A DNA stretch of 64,000 nt, taken from positions 161,224 to 225,223 of the forward strand of contig NZ_QOCG01000022.1 in assembly GCF_003318235.1 (NCBI RefSeq). The letters are read 5' to 3'. Shown in pieces: positions 20,101 to 28,975 of the stretch. The position numbers and the translations under genes are program-made. The notes below the pieces were generated by a model. That model was not told the origin of the DNA and searched no databases. It saw only the letters and a list, made by a program, of their open reading frames with translations. Every line of letters begins with the position of its first letter. Position 1 is the stretch's first letter. Source of the DNA: Loktanella sp. D2R18 (GTDB lineage Bacteria; Pseudomonadota; Alphaproteobacteria; Rhodobacterales; Rhodobacteraceae).

Positions 20101-23100
20101 CGCTGTCTTTTCGATTATCATACCAGGCGTGCGCGGGATGTCCGTAACCGTCGGGTCGTCATCCCCGGCACCATCGTTGGGGTCGGCACTGTCAGAGGTG
20201 TCCATAACGTCGTCACCGTTCGGATCGCTGCCTGTCGCCGCTGCAGTGTTTGTGACCGTGCCCAGATCGATGTCGTCCTGATCAAGCGTATAGGTTGCTG
20301 TCACCACGGCACTATCGCCGGGCGCAAGCGTATCGATGGTGCTGTTCCCATCGGCGTCATCGGCGGCGGCATAGGTCAGTGGTTCAACCACCTCATCTTC
20401 AACAACCGTATCTGTGATCGTAACGTTGCCTGTGTTTGTGACGGTAATTTCATAAGTGATGGTGTCGCCGACAGTGGCAATGCCATCGGCGCCAAGATCA
20501 AGCGTGCCCGCTTTGACGACCTCAAGCGACGGCGTTTGCAGCGGACCGGGTGAGGTAAAGTCATCCGTATTCTCGACAGGGTCCGCACCGGGATTTGCGG
20601 GTTGCCCTGTGACTATGCCGGTATTTAGGACTTCGCCCGCATCAATATCGGATTGTTCAACGACGTAATCGAAAAGACAGGTCAGGTCCTGATCGCCAGG
20701 GGCCAATGTGGCAATGTCGCAGGTGCCCGCAACAAGGCTGTCGGTCACTTCAATCGCGTTGATCGTCGTGTTGCCAGTGTTTGTCACCGTCATGCGGAAA
20801 CGCAACACATCGCCCACATTCTCGTAAGCTGGATCAGCTGCAGGATCGGGGATCAACTCTTTCAGGATCGTCAATTCAGGTAATGCAGGATCAAGAGGAT
20901 GATCAGCATCATCGCTGACGGGGTCCAATGCGACACCAAACGGGTCGTTGGCTGTAGCGGTCGCCGTGTTCGTGAAAACCGCTGTCATCGCGTCGCCAAC
21001 TGTCTGGTCGTCGATATCATCCTGCGTAACCAGGTAACTGCCCGTGCAGGTCAGCGCCTCATCCGGGGCCAAAGTCACGGGTGCCGGTGTCGGTGCGCAG
21101 GTCAGCGCACCCAATTGCGGGTCCGTGATCGCCACGTTATTCAGCGTTTGCTCACCGGTATTTGTCGCCACGATTGTATAGGGAATGCTGGCGCCTTCTT
21201 CGGCAGGATCAGGTGCGCCTGCATCTACCGTTTTTTCCACTGTTAGCGCCGGGGTGATATCTGCGGTGACAGTCACACTATCGGGTGGCGAAATGACCGT
21301 GGCGGTGTCGCCGTCGCCGTTTGTGTAAGTGGAATTTGCTGTCGCCGTATTCGTCACACTTTCGGCATCCAAATCCTGTTGGGTGACAGTGTATTCCGCC
21401 TCACAGGTCACAGACGCCCCCACAGGCAAGGTATCACCGCCTGTAGCCGCAAAACATGTCAGCGGCGCATCAAGCCTGTCATCGTCAATGATAATCGGTT
21501 GCGTAATCTCAACCCCGGGGGTGCCGACTGGTTGTTGATTGGTCACGGTGTAGGTGTAGGTGATCGTATCGCCAAGTGCGGCAAAGCTCGCAACTGCCGG
21601 ATCAGTCGCCTTGTCCAAAGCAAGCGCTGGTGCAGCATCAACCGGGAAAATCGCCTCGCTTTGATCCTCAACCGCTGCACCATCAAACGTGGCCGACACT
21701 GTTGCGACATTGACGATGCTGCCCACATCGACATCAGCCGTCGAAATAACATAAGACCCGCTGCAGGTTATCGAATTCGCTGTCGTCAAAGGGTCACCAG
21801 TCACCAACGGGGGCAGCCCCCCGGTTGGTACGGCACCACATGACACATTGGTCACCAAAGGATCAGTCACATCGATAGGTGCGGGCAACGTCACGTTCCC
21901 GGTGTTTGTGACAAAAAACGTGTAATTCAGCGTCTCACCCGACTGAAAGTTCGGCAACGTGCCAGTCAGTTCTTTTTCAATATTGATCGCCGGCGATTGT
22001 ACGGCTGTTACTGTCGCTTGTTGTGCATCGGACGTTACGCCATCATCATCTTCTGCCGTAGCACTATTCGTGAATGACCCGGCATCCAGATCATCCTGTT
22101 CTGCGGTCCATGTGAACGTGCAAGTGGCGGTGGCCATCGGGGCCAAATCACCTGTTTGGCAAACCAACGGGTTCAAAGGATCAATATCCAGATCATTGAT
22201 CAGAATTGATCCGGGGCGCGTGGTATTCCCGGTATTTTCAACAACAAAGGTGAAATCAATCGTATCGCCGACGGTTGAAAAGCTGGTCGGTTGTCCGGTC
22301 GCCACCGCTTTGGACAATCCAAGCGCATCGGTTTGAGTTATGGTCGTTTCGGCCGTATCAGTTTGCGCAGGCAGTTCATCGGGATCAAAGCTCGCGTTGT
22401 TGATGATCGGATTACCATCATCAATCTGCGCCTGTTCGACATCCAACGTGATGACATAAAGCCAGCTTTCGCCCACATCCAAGTCGCCGTCGCCATCTGT
22501 GTCACCAGTCAAAACAGGACCCGGTGCAATAGGCGTCAATGTCGCGCCACCTTGGGTAATCGTGTCGGTAAAGGTGATGCCCGTCATCGTGACGTTCCCG
22601 TCATTCACCACAGCAACTTCATAGCGCAACGTCCCCGTCGCAGACAGTTCGGCCTGATCTACGGTCTTAGCGAAGGTAAAGGACGGGTCTTGAGTAATCG
22701 TAGTGGTCGCAAAATCACTGTCATCGGGCAGTTCGTTGGTTTCCACGGTCACCGTGTTGACGATGTCATTGCCATCATCAATTTCGGCTTGGGTCGCGTC
22801 AAATGTTGCGGTGTAGGTCCAGACTTCATCCACGTCGATTTCAAGGTCGCCGTCCAAATCTCCGGACAGGTCCAACGCTGTGGTCAATGCCAATGTGCTA
22901 GCATCTTGGACCAAGTCATCGATAACATTGACGCCGGTCAGTGACACGTTGCCGTCATTGCTGATGGTGATCGTGTAAGCAATTGTACCCGGCGCGGACA
23001 GCGCGGCCTCATCCGCAACCTTCTCCACTGTCATCGCTGGGGCTGCATCTATTGTCGTTGTCGCAGTGGTTGTTCCGTCGCCAGCCTCGGTGGTTGTGAA

Positions 23101-24828
23101 ATTTGCGGTGTTGACGATATCGCCGGTGTCGTCGATTTCGGCTTGGGTGGCATCAAATGTCGCGGCATAGGCCCAAACCTCGCCCACATCCAAATCGCCG
23201 TCTGTATCGGTATCGCCTGACAAGGTCGGACCACTGGTCAACGTCAGCGCGCCACCACTTTGTGCCAACGTATCGGTCAATGCGGCATCTGTCAGCGTCA
23301 CGTTACCTGTGTTGGTGACGACAATTTCGTAGGTCAACAGACCGGGTTCGGACAAATCCAGATCATCGACCGTCTTGGTCAACGTATAGTCGATGGTTTG
23401 ACTGACAGGGGTTGAAGCACTGTCGGTTTCTTCGGTCGCACCCGTTTCATCCGTCGTCCCGGTCACACTGTTTACAAGTGGGACACCCGCATCAATGTCA
23501 TCCTGCGTGACGATGTAGTCATAGGAATAGGTCCATGTTTCACCAATATCCAACTGACCCGGCACTTCTGGTGTCGCACCTGCCTCAACCGGACCAGTCA
23601 ACGTAACAACGGTACCGTCGGGGGCGGTATCTTCGACCGCGACATCCGTCAACGGAATGTCCCCCGTGTTCACAACATCGACCTCATAGGTCAGAACCTG
23701 ACCAGCCGTCGTCGCCAGATTGGGAACCGAGGTTTGGGATTTAGCGAGAGAGAACGCGATCGTGCCTTCGATCGTGATCGTAACGGTCGCCTGCGCGGTC
23801 AGCCCCGTCTCATCCTCGATTTCATAGACAAACGTGTCGGTACCGATGAAATTCTCGTCGGGCGTATAAGTGAACGATCCGTCGGGATTCAGGACAACCG
23901 TGCCATTTGCAGGGTCAGTAACGGGCGTTGTGTTAAGCGTAACAGCGCCGCCTTCTGGGTCGTTATCGATGCCATTGTCATTGTTCGTAATAACGTTGTC
24001 GACGACGTCCACATTCACCGGCGTGGTATAGTCATCATCGAAGGCCAAAGGTGGAAGGTTTGGGAATGATGCCAGAGGACAGGAAAATCCATCGTTATTG
24101 CCCGACGCATCAGCCTGCGCCACAAATACGGCAGAGGGGCTGCCGGTATCATAGTCGAAAATTTCCCAAATCTCGCCGGTATTGTTGTTAAACGTAAATA
24201 GGCGACCATTCAGGTCAGTCCAAGTCGCCCCGAAACCGCCGCTAGGCAGGCCACCCGTAATGCTAATATTCTCTTTCGTTCCATCTGAAATATTGTAGCG
24301 ATACATGGTGGTGCTTGAGAAACCGATCAGATAGCCACCGCCCCCATACTCAATATACGCGATGTCGGCTGGCCCGCCACCTAGACCCGTGAATGAAACA
24401 ATTGTGACTACGCCAGTCGCCAGATCAATACGCCGGTAAGTGGTATTGTTGGTTCGCAGCCAATAATTGTTATCATAATCGACATCACCGGAATAACTAC
24501 CCGAAACCCCGTTAAAGACGACTTCTGTAGACCCATCTGCCGCAATGCGGATGATATTCGACCCCTGCGACCCGTAGGCATAGTTATCTTGGATATTATA
24601 ACCTGTCGCGTTGTAGGACCCCTGATTGGTCCCCACATTTTCATATGACGATGTGAGCGGATCAAATATGCGCAACTGACCAGATTGCACTTGATAAATC
24701 TCGGTCGACGGGCCGGAGCAGCTAAATGCGGGGCCCGATTGCGCAGAAGCTTCTTGCCCCCAGACGCTGACAAGCACCGCCAAAAGCAAGCTGGCAAACC
24801 AAGTGATTTCGGCTCTCATAAATTTCAT
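14185..24828 (-). CDS. Giant secreted repeat protein (about 3,550 residues, DUF11/DUF7507-type repeats)
   Basis: Signal peptide around residues 8-30 (FASLLLAVLVSVWGQEASA), then a 250-residue Gly/Asn/Tyr-rich domain that looks like a beta-propeller, then one cadherin-like domain ending in NGTVVLNPDGSFTYTP. About 22 repeats of 110-130 residues follow, each with the pattern K-x-(ITYT)-(VTNTGNVTL) and ending near TQDDIDAGxxTNTAT. Two divergent repeats come next, then an SdrD-B-like domain (GKVFDDRNMNGYQDG ... TDEFGRYSVPC) and a C-terminal tail (AESQRTANARLDALEDLIRD) reminiscent of OmpA-like peptidoglycan binding. Very acidic, with many Asp consistent with calcium binding. Start set at 24828 (MKFMRAEITW); an upstream in-frame ATG at 24888 would precede the signal peptide by 20 residues. 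Likely surface-exposed; an adhesive or structural role is inferred only. Confidence 0.85.
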   Translation of the reverse strand: MKFMRAEITWFASLLLAVLVSVWGQEASAQSGPAFSCSGPSTEIYQVQSGQLRIFDPLTSSYENVGTNQGSYNATGYNIQDNYAYGSQGSNIIRIAADGSTEVVFNGVSGSYSGDVDYDNNYWLRTNNTTYRRIDLATGVVTIVSFTGLGGGPADIAYIEYGGGGYLIGFSSTTMYRYNISDGTKENISITGGLPSGGFGATWTDLNGRLFTFNNNTGEIWEIFDYDTGSPSAVFVAQADASGNNDGFSCPLASFPNLPPLAFDDDYTTPVNVDVVDNVITNNDNGIDNDPEGGAVTLNTTPVTDPANGTVVLNPDGSFTYTPDENFIGTDTFVYEIEDETGLTAQATVTITIEGTIAFSLAKSQTSVPNLATTAGQVLTYEVDVVNTGDIPLTDVAVEDTAPDGTVVTLTGPVEAGATPEVPGQLDIGETWTYSYDYIVTQDDIDAGVPLVNSVTGTTDETGATEETDSASTPVSQTIDYTLTKTVDDLDLSEPGLLTYEIVVTNTGNVTLTDAALTDTLAQSGGALTLTSGPTLSGDTDTDGDLDVGEVWAYAATFDATQAEIDDTGDIVNTANFTTTEAGDGTTTATTTIDAAPAMTVEKVADEAALSAPGTIAYTITISNDGNVSLTGVNVIDDLVQDASTLALTTALDLSGDLDGDLEIDVDEVWTYTATFDATQAEIDDGNDIVNTVTVETNELPDDSDFATTTITQDPSFTFAKTVDQAELSATGTLRYEVAVVNDGNVTMTGITFTDTITQGGATLTPIAPGPVLTGDTDGDGDLDVGESWLYVITLDVEQAQIDDGNPIINNASFDPDELPAQTDTAETTITQTDALGLSKAVATGQPTSFSTVGDTIDFTFVVENTGNTTRPGSILINDLDIDPLNPLVCQTGDLAPMATATCTFTWTAEQDDLDAGSFTNSATAEDDDGVTSDAQQATVTAVQSPAINIEKELTGTLPNFQSGETLNYTFFVTNTGNVTLPAPIDVTDPLVTNVSCGAVPTGGLPPLVTGDPLTTANSITCSGSYVISTADVDVGSIVNVATVSATFDGAAVEDQSEAIFPVDAAPALALDKATDPAVASFAALGDTITYTYTVTNQQPVGTPGVEITQPIIIDDDRLDAPLTCFAATGGDTLPVGASVTCEAEYTVTQQDLDAESVTNTATANSTYTNGDGDTATVISPPDSVTVTADITPALTVEKTVDAGAPDPAEEGASIPYTIVATNTGEQTLNNVAITDPQLGALTCAPTPAPVTLAPDEALTCTGSYLVTQDDIDDQTVGDAMTAVFTNTATATANDPFGVALDPVSDDADHPLDPALPELTILKELIPDPAADPAYENVGDVLRFRMTVTNTGNTTINAIEVTDSLVAGTCDIATLAPGDQDLTCLFDYVVEQSDIDAGEVLNTGIVTGQPANPGADPVENTDDFTSPGPLQTPSLEVVKAGTLDLGADGIATVGDTITYEITVTNTGNVTITDTVVEDEVVEPLTYAAADDADGNSTIDTLAPGDSAVVTATYTLDQDDIDLGTVTNTAAATGSDPNGDDVMDTSDSADPNDGAGDDDPTVTDIPRTPGMIIEKTASADLDVVEGTILTYTYDVTNMGNVTLEDITLVDEHVSASGVAFLDFSPGGNVVDTLLPGEMATLTATYTVTQDDIDAGADLTNTVTATSTGPAGTTGPTATDDEVVDLADRTPGIEIEKLVSEDTDVTVGTELTYTYNVENTGNVTLENVTLDDQHASATGTSALTIAPNAGVIATLAPDEIVTLTATYIVTQEDIDAGTDLTNVVTVTTESPDGTTPPTDSDNAVVDLADSAPGIEAIKTVQSQTGSAEGDQIVFEIVVANTGNVTLDAVTLTDTLRRADGTPITPVPAPVWDTVDDGDAGVLDVGEDWVYTVTYALTQDDIDAGGITNSVLVEADSPDDTSVTDVSDNGTGDGDDPTPVLIPAEPSLETVKVITSTTTELGGTVRFDITVANTGNVTLSDVAIASDELTRNDAAATPLTLTGLTFTGADDGSGEGTLQVGETATYSASYVLTQDDIDAGGITNTATATGTPPIGLPVTDVSDDDGAGADPTVLDIAPVPTILLDKRLADGFGPSFDADEEVLTFEFEITNTGNITLSPPYDIADPLITDQGGTITCPATDIAPDASIICTGDYETTQEDVDNGGFTNAATATVGDAAPVSGDVTVSAVQTPALALVKEAPSVEPVDFVTGLVVTYTFTSTNTGNTTLTDAITIDDALFDAADYNCPVFPADGLAPGDTYICTADYAITSDDVALAVVVNNATASSGDIDSEVASETIPNDGEPALQIEKTLFQANQPDGTDSGTLTFDEEGDQLVYQFEITNAGDIAFARDVEVFDTLFADPIACFVPSVDDPELASMESVTCEATYVVTQDDVDAGEVLNEAFARTEFGSIPTIVLSEPDDVTVEATQDPGVTILKEVDALTYAAVGDTLTYDIAVTNTGNQTLTNVVVDDPLFPTLACDIDTLPVGGELICSGSYTIEQSDIDNGSITNVATATGVAPDGNAIAPQDGTATSTGPVVTPTLDLEKIANPDPFGDLDSDLTFVFQVTNTSIYTISDITVTDVLTNGAGTFSCDVGTLLPGEISNACSVAVTVTQEDIDAGEIVNTATADGIAPGDIPVTIDDTVTVAGPDQEPGIALTKTAEVPATTLGSLVTFTFIAENTGNVSLSGVNIADDLSRNDGTPLDLTTPVTLQETGGFATGDVDTDGLLDPGEIWTYQSTYEITQDDINAGGFANTATVFSQPPGGGNVFDVSDDGNDGDGNTTDDPTEVVIDTVPVLDVEKVITQTALAVGETVIFEIRAANRGNVDLFNVVPSDALTRSDGTDLSGDITGPGRTANPLDNNDTTLDPGEVWTWDVSYTLTQDDIDAGGISNTALIATQDVDGNPVEDTSDNGDDGDGNTTDDPTTLTFPPTPGLDVTKVVTSVGTLAGENVVFTITAENTGNVTLSDVTLEDTMTNADGTPLAPLDIVVSGLVDGLLPPTETVTYTVTYEMTQADIDSGAITNTATVSSVSPTGGPVSDVSDNGDDADGNTTDDPTVATIVQTPEAIATKEADVPTRLSADIFEVTFTMTLENTGNVTLTNLVIEDDLTAFVAPATLVGVDTPVVSGFDVGIANAGYDGTGNIQLVADGAELAPDSIGTILLTVRYDAAAGSPAGENTISAVSDELVLAAEASTGVLASIDPDILATKTASPANAQLGDTITYTLRFENGLTTIESAVSFVDTLPDGMVYTPDTAVVTGGPDNEPIVAGNTLTWGPVDMDPAGVVEITYQVRMVGGSPGEYVNTAIAIGPDGQVLSNVASAIVTRRPEAVFECTDIIGKVFDDRNMNGYQDGLTEDRGVSDQSYEGGKFGVLSEVTPDGEPGIPNVRLSTPNGTLITTDEFGRYSVPCAALPADIGSNFFLKLDTRTLPTGYFVTTENPRVVRMTPGTMSRLNFGATLGTLVEIDLMAPAFAQGGAAPSQALAQYTDRLIDRIQSTPSVVRLTYYRAAESQRTANARLDALEDLIRDRWNGQGRYRLTIERIVRRTQ

Positions 24829-25686
24829 ATTGTTTTCCCAGCGTGCATAGCACGCATATTCAGCGAGTTGCGCCCACCAAGTGCGCATTGAAAGGTGCTA
24901 AATAATCGCTTGAAAACAACTAAAAGCATCGCCTCACCAGAAATACCAACTATAAATTTAATTTTATTTACCATATTCAATCTAAACATGTAAAAAATTT
25001 TCTATTTGACAAATGTGGCAGAAATTTGAGCAACCGATGAGTTCTTGGAGTAAACGAAACATTTTTTGAAGATTTTTGGACGGGAAGTTATCTAGCTTCG
25101 ATCTCAGAATGGGCATTTTGTGACTATTTCTTGTTTTCGGGCGAACTAATCGGTCTCAGGTTTGGCACGGCTACCTACAAAAGACTTCCTCAATGAGGTT
25201 CGCGACAGCGAACCCGATAGACGTCTCTTTGGGGCGCCTATCTTGTCCGCAAGATGTCTGACGCCTCGCGCGCATTCTCCATTCTTGATACAAAGGCAAT
25301 CACCTTGGGGAAGAGCATTCGCATCGCTTGTGGCAAATGGGATACGGCCTGGAATCGGGCTGCTACATCGCAATCCGCGAACCTTCAAAATTTGGTTGCC
25401 AACAGCAGCCTTGTCAGCAACCTGTGAATTTGCCGATCCGATTTCGCTGCAGAATGCTCGAATGACTGGTTATGCCGCTGCATGGCAGCACGAGAATTTT
25501 TTGCGAACCACAATTTTCGTGCTGCGTGCACGCGCGGCATACAAACCCAACTAACACAATGGGCTCAAACCTGCCGTTCTCTGCGCGATGCATGAAGGTC
25601 CGGATTGGGCCGTTCGCGTCGAATGACCTGAGCCCCTAAAACTCCTCCAGATTTGTGTAGAGTCCGCCCAACAAAAGGACGGACAA
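24829..25686. other. Gene-free, partly AT-rich stretch upstream of the giant gene
   Basis: The part from 24890 to 25140 is markedly AT-rich and should contain the promoter of the giant gene, but I cannot assign -35/-10 boxes with confidence. From 25140 to 25560 short frames exist on both strands without ribosome sites or recognisable products. The stretch ends in sequence resembling the left end of the insertion-sequence remnant (GTGTAGAGTCCGCC near 25655). Confidence 0.5.
25472..25540. repeat. Long imperfect inverted repeat / hairpin
   Basis: The inner arms GCAGCACGAGAATT (25485-25498) and AATTTTCGTGCTGC (25512-25525) pair at 13 of 14 positions around a 13-base loop. The outer arms ATGCCGC and GCGGCAT extend the stem with small bulges. 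It could be a transcription terminator, a mobile-element end or a folded RNA; no T-run follows it, so terminator is not favoured. Confidence 0.55.
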
Positions 25687-26040
25687 ATGAAGGCATGATT
25701 TACGGACGAACAAATCATATCGATAATCAAGGAACAGGAAGCTGGTACGAAGACCGCTGATGTGTGTCGGCGGCACGGGATCAGCTCGGCAACGTTCTAC
25801 AAATATAAATCGAAGTATGGCGGTATGGAGCCTTCTGATGCGAAGCGGTTGCGGGCATTGGAAGATGAGAACGGCAAGTTGAAGAAGCTGTTGGCCGAAC
25901 AGATGTTGGACAACGCCAGCTAAAGGGTGAGAACGAGGAGATCGCTGATCTGCTGGTCGGATTGATAGACGTCCGCAAGACCTGAGGGTTCGGGCTGTGT
26001 TTGCTGCACCTGCGCAACGTGAAGGGGTGGCTTAAACGAG
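25687..26040 (+). pseudogene. IS3-family transposase remnant (broken OrfA, scrap of OrfB)
   Basis: The frame from ATG 25687 reads like an IS3-group OrfA: FTDEQIISIIKEQEAGTKTA, then VCRRHGISSATFYKYKSKYG with a helix-turn-helix, ending KLLAEQMLDNAS at 25923. The fourth codon is TGA (25696), so the normal start is broken. Downstream, LLHLRNVKGWLKRA at about 26003-26044 resembles a scrap of OrfB, but most of OrfB is deleted. It is a fossil insertion at the left border of the defence region. Confidence 0.8.
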
Positions 26041-26208
26041 CACTTGGGGCGGCACGAAAGCGCGACAGGTCCAGACATTCCAACTAATCCAGAAAATTTA
26101 CCACCTAGGACCTACGGATAAATCCACCCGCCTGTAGAGTCTCCCTGGACCCCGCCCACGAGATGTGCTACGAAAGCGCCAACCAACGGCTTGGTAGGGG
26201 AAACACAG

Positions 26209-27633
26209 ATGTTACAATCGGTTACGGAGAATCTGCACCAGGAACCAGATGTACGTCAGGGCGAAACGAAACTGGCCAAGACGAACCTCTATACCATGGT
26301 CGATCTCTTCGCTGGGTGCGGCGGCTTGTCCATGGGTTTTGAGAACGCCCAGTTTACACCCGTATTTGTGAACGAGCTCGACAAGGATGCCATACAGACC
26401 TACCTCAATAATCGCCACCATGAGCTTGGTGGCGAGAGGTTTTCAGATAACGAAAACCTTCGGTGCAACGACGCCCACGAGCTACAAGGCCCCCGCTTGG
26501 AGCAGCTCCTATCTGACTTGTCCTCCATGCCTGAGGTCGACTTCCACCTTGATACCGCGACAGCAACGAACGGCGGTGGTAGTACGCTCGATGTTCTCGC
26601 CGGTGGTCCGCCTTGCCAAGGTTACTCTGGCATCGGCATCCGCCGCTCTTATGCGGTTGATCGCAAGGAAATCCCCTCGAACGTACTCTATGGCCGGATG
26701 GCACAGATCATCCGTCGTCTGCGCCCCCGGATCTTCCTCTTCGAGAACGTGAGGGGATTGTTAAACGCGAAGTGGACACGTGAGGGCGGCGATCACATTT
26801 GGCCGGACGTGAAAGCAGAGTTTCGGAAGATACCCGGCTACGAGGTAAGGTGGTCACTCGTGTACGCGAAAGACTACGGCGTACCGCAGAACCGCCCTCG
26901 TGTTTTGCTGGTTGGAATCCGCAAGGATATCCTTGATGCCTCCTCTTCCCTGAACCCAAGCGCCGACGAGGAAGATGCAGTGAAATGCGGCTTCCTGCCT
27001 GCCGGTCAGTCAAACACCTTTCCGCACCTGAAGGATCTGCTGGGCGACCTAGAGGACTCCGGCGTGACCGACATTTTGCGCTCTAGCCGGTTCTCTCCCG
27101 GCAAGTTCGAGACCAAGAGCTATCCCCGCCCTGCTCGCACGGCCATCCAGAAGCAGTTGCGTACCCCACCACCTTGGGAGCCTAATGGTCGCGTGCATCT
27201 AACGGAGCAGGAATATTCCAAGCACAAGTGGGAAGTAGTCGACAAGTTCGACCACATGCTCGCCAACAATGGCGAAATCCCGGATCATTACAAAACCCGG
27301 AAGTTCTCGCAGCGGGTGCTGCCGCCGCACTGGGGCAACAAGGAACCAAACATGACGGCGACGTCTTTACCCGATGATTACGTGCACTACTGCCAGCCCC
27401 GGATACTTACAGTACGCGAATGGGCCCGGCTCCAGCTTTTCCCGGACTGGTACCGGTTCGCAGGCAAGCGCACGACCGGCGGAATTCGTCGTGCGGGAAA
27501 TCCCCTCGAAGGCAATTTCGATCGCGAAGTGCCGAAGTATACCCAGATCGGAAATGCCGTTCCCGTTGGACTGGCCCAGAAGGTAGGCGAGCATTTCCGA
27601 GGCATCTTGGACGAAGCCGTTGGTAAGCGGTAA
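26209..27633 (+). CDS. DNA (cytosine-5-)-methyltransferase of a type II restriction system
   Basis: Transfers methyl from S-adenosylmethionine to C5 of cytosine. The 474 residues contain motif I DLFAGCGGLSMGF (32-44), the PCQ motif GGPPCQGYS (132-140, nucleophile C136), motif VI ENVRGLL (179-185), motif VIII QNRPRVLLVG, and motifs IX-X ending QIGNAVPVGLAQ. The start at ATG 26209 has GGGG eight bases upstream; a TTG at 26191 is possible. The restriction-enzyme gene follows after 9 bp on the same strand, so its job is to protect the host sites from that nuclease. The recognition sequence cannot be read from the protein. Confidence 0.93.
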   Translation: MLQSVTENLHQEPDVRQGETKLAKTNLYTMVDLFAGCGGLSMGFENAQFTPVFVNELDKDAIQTYLNNRHHELGGERFSDNENLRCNDAHELQGPRLEQLLSDLSSMPEVDFHLDTATATNGGGSTLDVLAGGPPCQGYSGIGIRRSYAVDRKEIPSNVLYGRMAQIIRRLRPRIFLFENVRGLLNAKWTREGGDHIWPDVKAEFRKIPGYEVRWSLVYAKDYGVPQNRPRVLLVGIRKDILDASSSLNPSADEEDAVKCGFLPAGQSNTFPHLKDLLGDLEDSGVTDILRSSRFSPGKFETKSYPRPARTAIQKQLRTPPPWEPNGRVHLTEQEYSKHKWEVVDKFDHMLANNGEIPDHYKTRKFSQRVLPPHWGNKEPNMTATSLPDDYVHYCQPRILTVREWARLQLFPDWYRFAGKRTTGGIRRAGNPLEGNFDREVPKYTQIGNAVPVGLAQKVGEHFRGILDEAVGKR

Positions 27634-27642
27634 GCCCGAACC

Positions 27643-28845
27643 ATGCCACTTAGAACGCTTACAGAAATCGAGAGAAGCCGGATCAAGCGGCTCACGGCGG
27701 AATCTGTCGAAATCACCCTGATCCAGCCTACTAAAACCGGCCTTGAAAAGGCTATCCTTGATGCAACCGCCCCAGTCCGCAACTTTCTAAAAGATCACGA
27801 CCTGCACGACTACGAGTTTCAGGGCCAAGGGGCTTCGGAACACGGCGTCAAGCTGGAGGCCGTCCTGTTGAACGAGCATGGATCAACACGTTCGACAGCC
27901 TCGCTGTATCGACCAAGGACGAAGTCCGGCGATCCACGCATCTGGTTCACCAAGTTACCGGCCTACGCCGATCCCGATGACATAATGGCAATCATGGTTC
28001 ACGAGGGCCGCCTAGCCGTGCTTAACCTAACCAAAGTTAATATCGATCACGTTCTCGACGTCCAGCGTTCTGGCGCGTTGTGGGAGCTGCTGACCGAAAT
28101 TGGTAGCGAGGCTACAGAGCTCGCGGACGAGCTGCTGGAAAAGCTCCGTGCAATTTCTCGAAACGGCCTTGTTGCATCCGTCATGGATGCACGGGCCGAC
28201 ACGGCTATCGGACGCACGTTGGAAACGGCTCTCGGCATTGCCATGAACTCGGCCAAGGAACCAGACTACAAGGGTATCGAGCTCAAGTCGTACCGCCGTC
28301 GCAAGGGATCACGGGAAAACCGGAAAACCCTCTTCGCGCAGGTACCAAACTGGGACATCAGCAAGTTCAAAAGCAGTCGCGAAATCCTAGATAATTTCGG
28401 GTACTGGCGAGAGGCTGACTTCAAGCTCTATTGTACGACCAGCACGAGAACTCGCAACTCCCAGGGTCTCTCCTTCGCTCTCGATGAGAAGGCTGGAACC
28501 TTGAACGAGTTGTCAGATCAACGCGAAATTGGTGCGTTTGCCTCATGGTACATGGCAGACCTTAGGGATGCCTTGCTAAAGAAACACAACGAGACATTCT
28601 GGATTGGCGCGGACGTAAGGGACGTCAGCGGCCACGATCATTTCAGATTCAGGGACGTGATACACACCCGCAAGCCAATTGCCTCGCAATTCGATATATT
28701 GGTCGAGCAAGGCGAGATCACGATGGACCACCTAATCAAGCGCAACGCCAAGGGGCGCGTGTCAGAGAAGGGGCCATTGTTCAAGATAAACAGCCCTTCG
28801 CTTGAGCTCTTGTTCCCACCGAGCAAGACCTATGCCCTCGCGTGA
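27643..28845 (+). CDS. MvaI/BcnI-like type II restriction endonuclease
   Basis: A 400-residue protein whose C-terminal half matches the MvaI/BcnI endonuclease pattern: TAIGRTLETALGI (187-199, with E194) followed by PDYKGIELKSYR (207-218). D208, E213 and K215 are placed like a PD-(D/E)XK active site. MvaI and BcnI cut within CCWGG and CCSGG as monomers, so a related short site is possible but not shown. The N-terminal 170 residues are not recognised and may help target recognition. It starts 9 bp after the methyltransferase stop. It converges with the helicase operon. Confidence 0.78.
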   Translation: MPLRTLTEIERSRIKRLTAESVEITLIQPTKTGLEKAILDATAPVRNFLKDHDLHDYEFQGQGASEHGVKLEAVLLNEHGSTRSTASLYRPRTKSGDPRIWFTKLPAYADPDDIMAIMVHEGRLAVLNLTKVNIDHVLDVQRSGALWELLTEIGSEATELADELLEKLRAISRNGLVASVMDARADTAIGRTLETALGIAMNSAKEPDYKGIELKSYRRRKGSRENRKTLFAQVPNWDISKFKSSREILDNFGYWREADFKLYCTTSTRTRNSQGLSFALDEKAGTLNELSDQREIGAFASWYMADLRDALLKKHNETFWIGADVRDVSGHDHFRFRDVIHTRKPIASQFDILVEQGEITMDHLIKRNAKGRVSEKGPLFKINSPSLELLFPPSKTYALA

Positions 28846-28975
28846 CGGGTCGCCGCCCCTATCCTTGTTTTCCAGTACGGGCAAAACTGTCCCCTGCTCG
28901 ACGTGAACATGGCACGAATAATTGAGCGCTGGGCATCAAACTTAATTTTACGTTTAGCAATACCGGTGCGAAACC

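Noticed and set aside
14190..24069. Many plus-strand open frames opposite the giant repeat gene
   Set aside because: They arise from the repeated codon pattern of the sense gene, recur at repeat spacing, and have no recognisable domains.
14185..24828. Regular repeats considered as a CRISPR array or satellite DNA
   Set aside because: The period is 330-390 bases, conserved at protein level and continuous with a reading frame; no short identical repeats with unique spacers.
25146..25554. Open frames on both strands between the giant gene and the IS remnant
   Set aside because: No ribosome site, no family resemblance, and the region contains a long inverted repeat.
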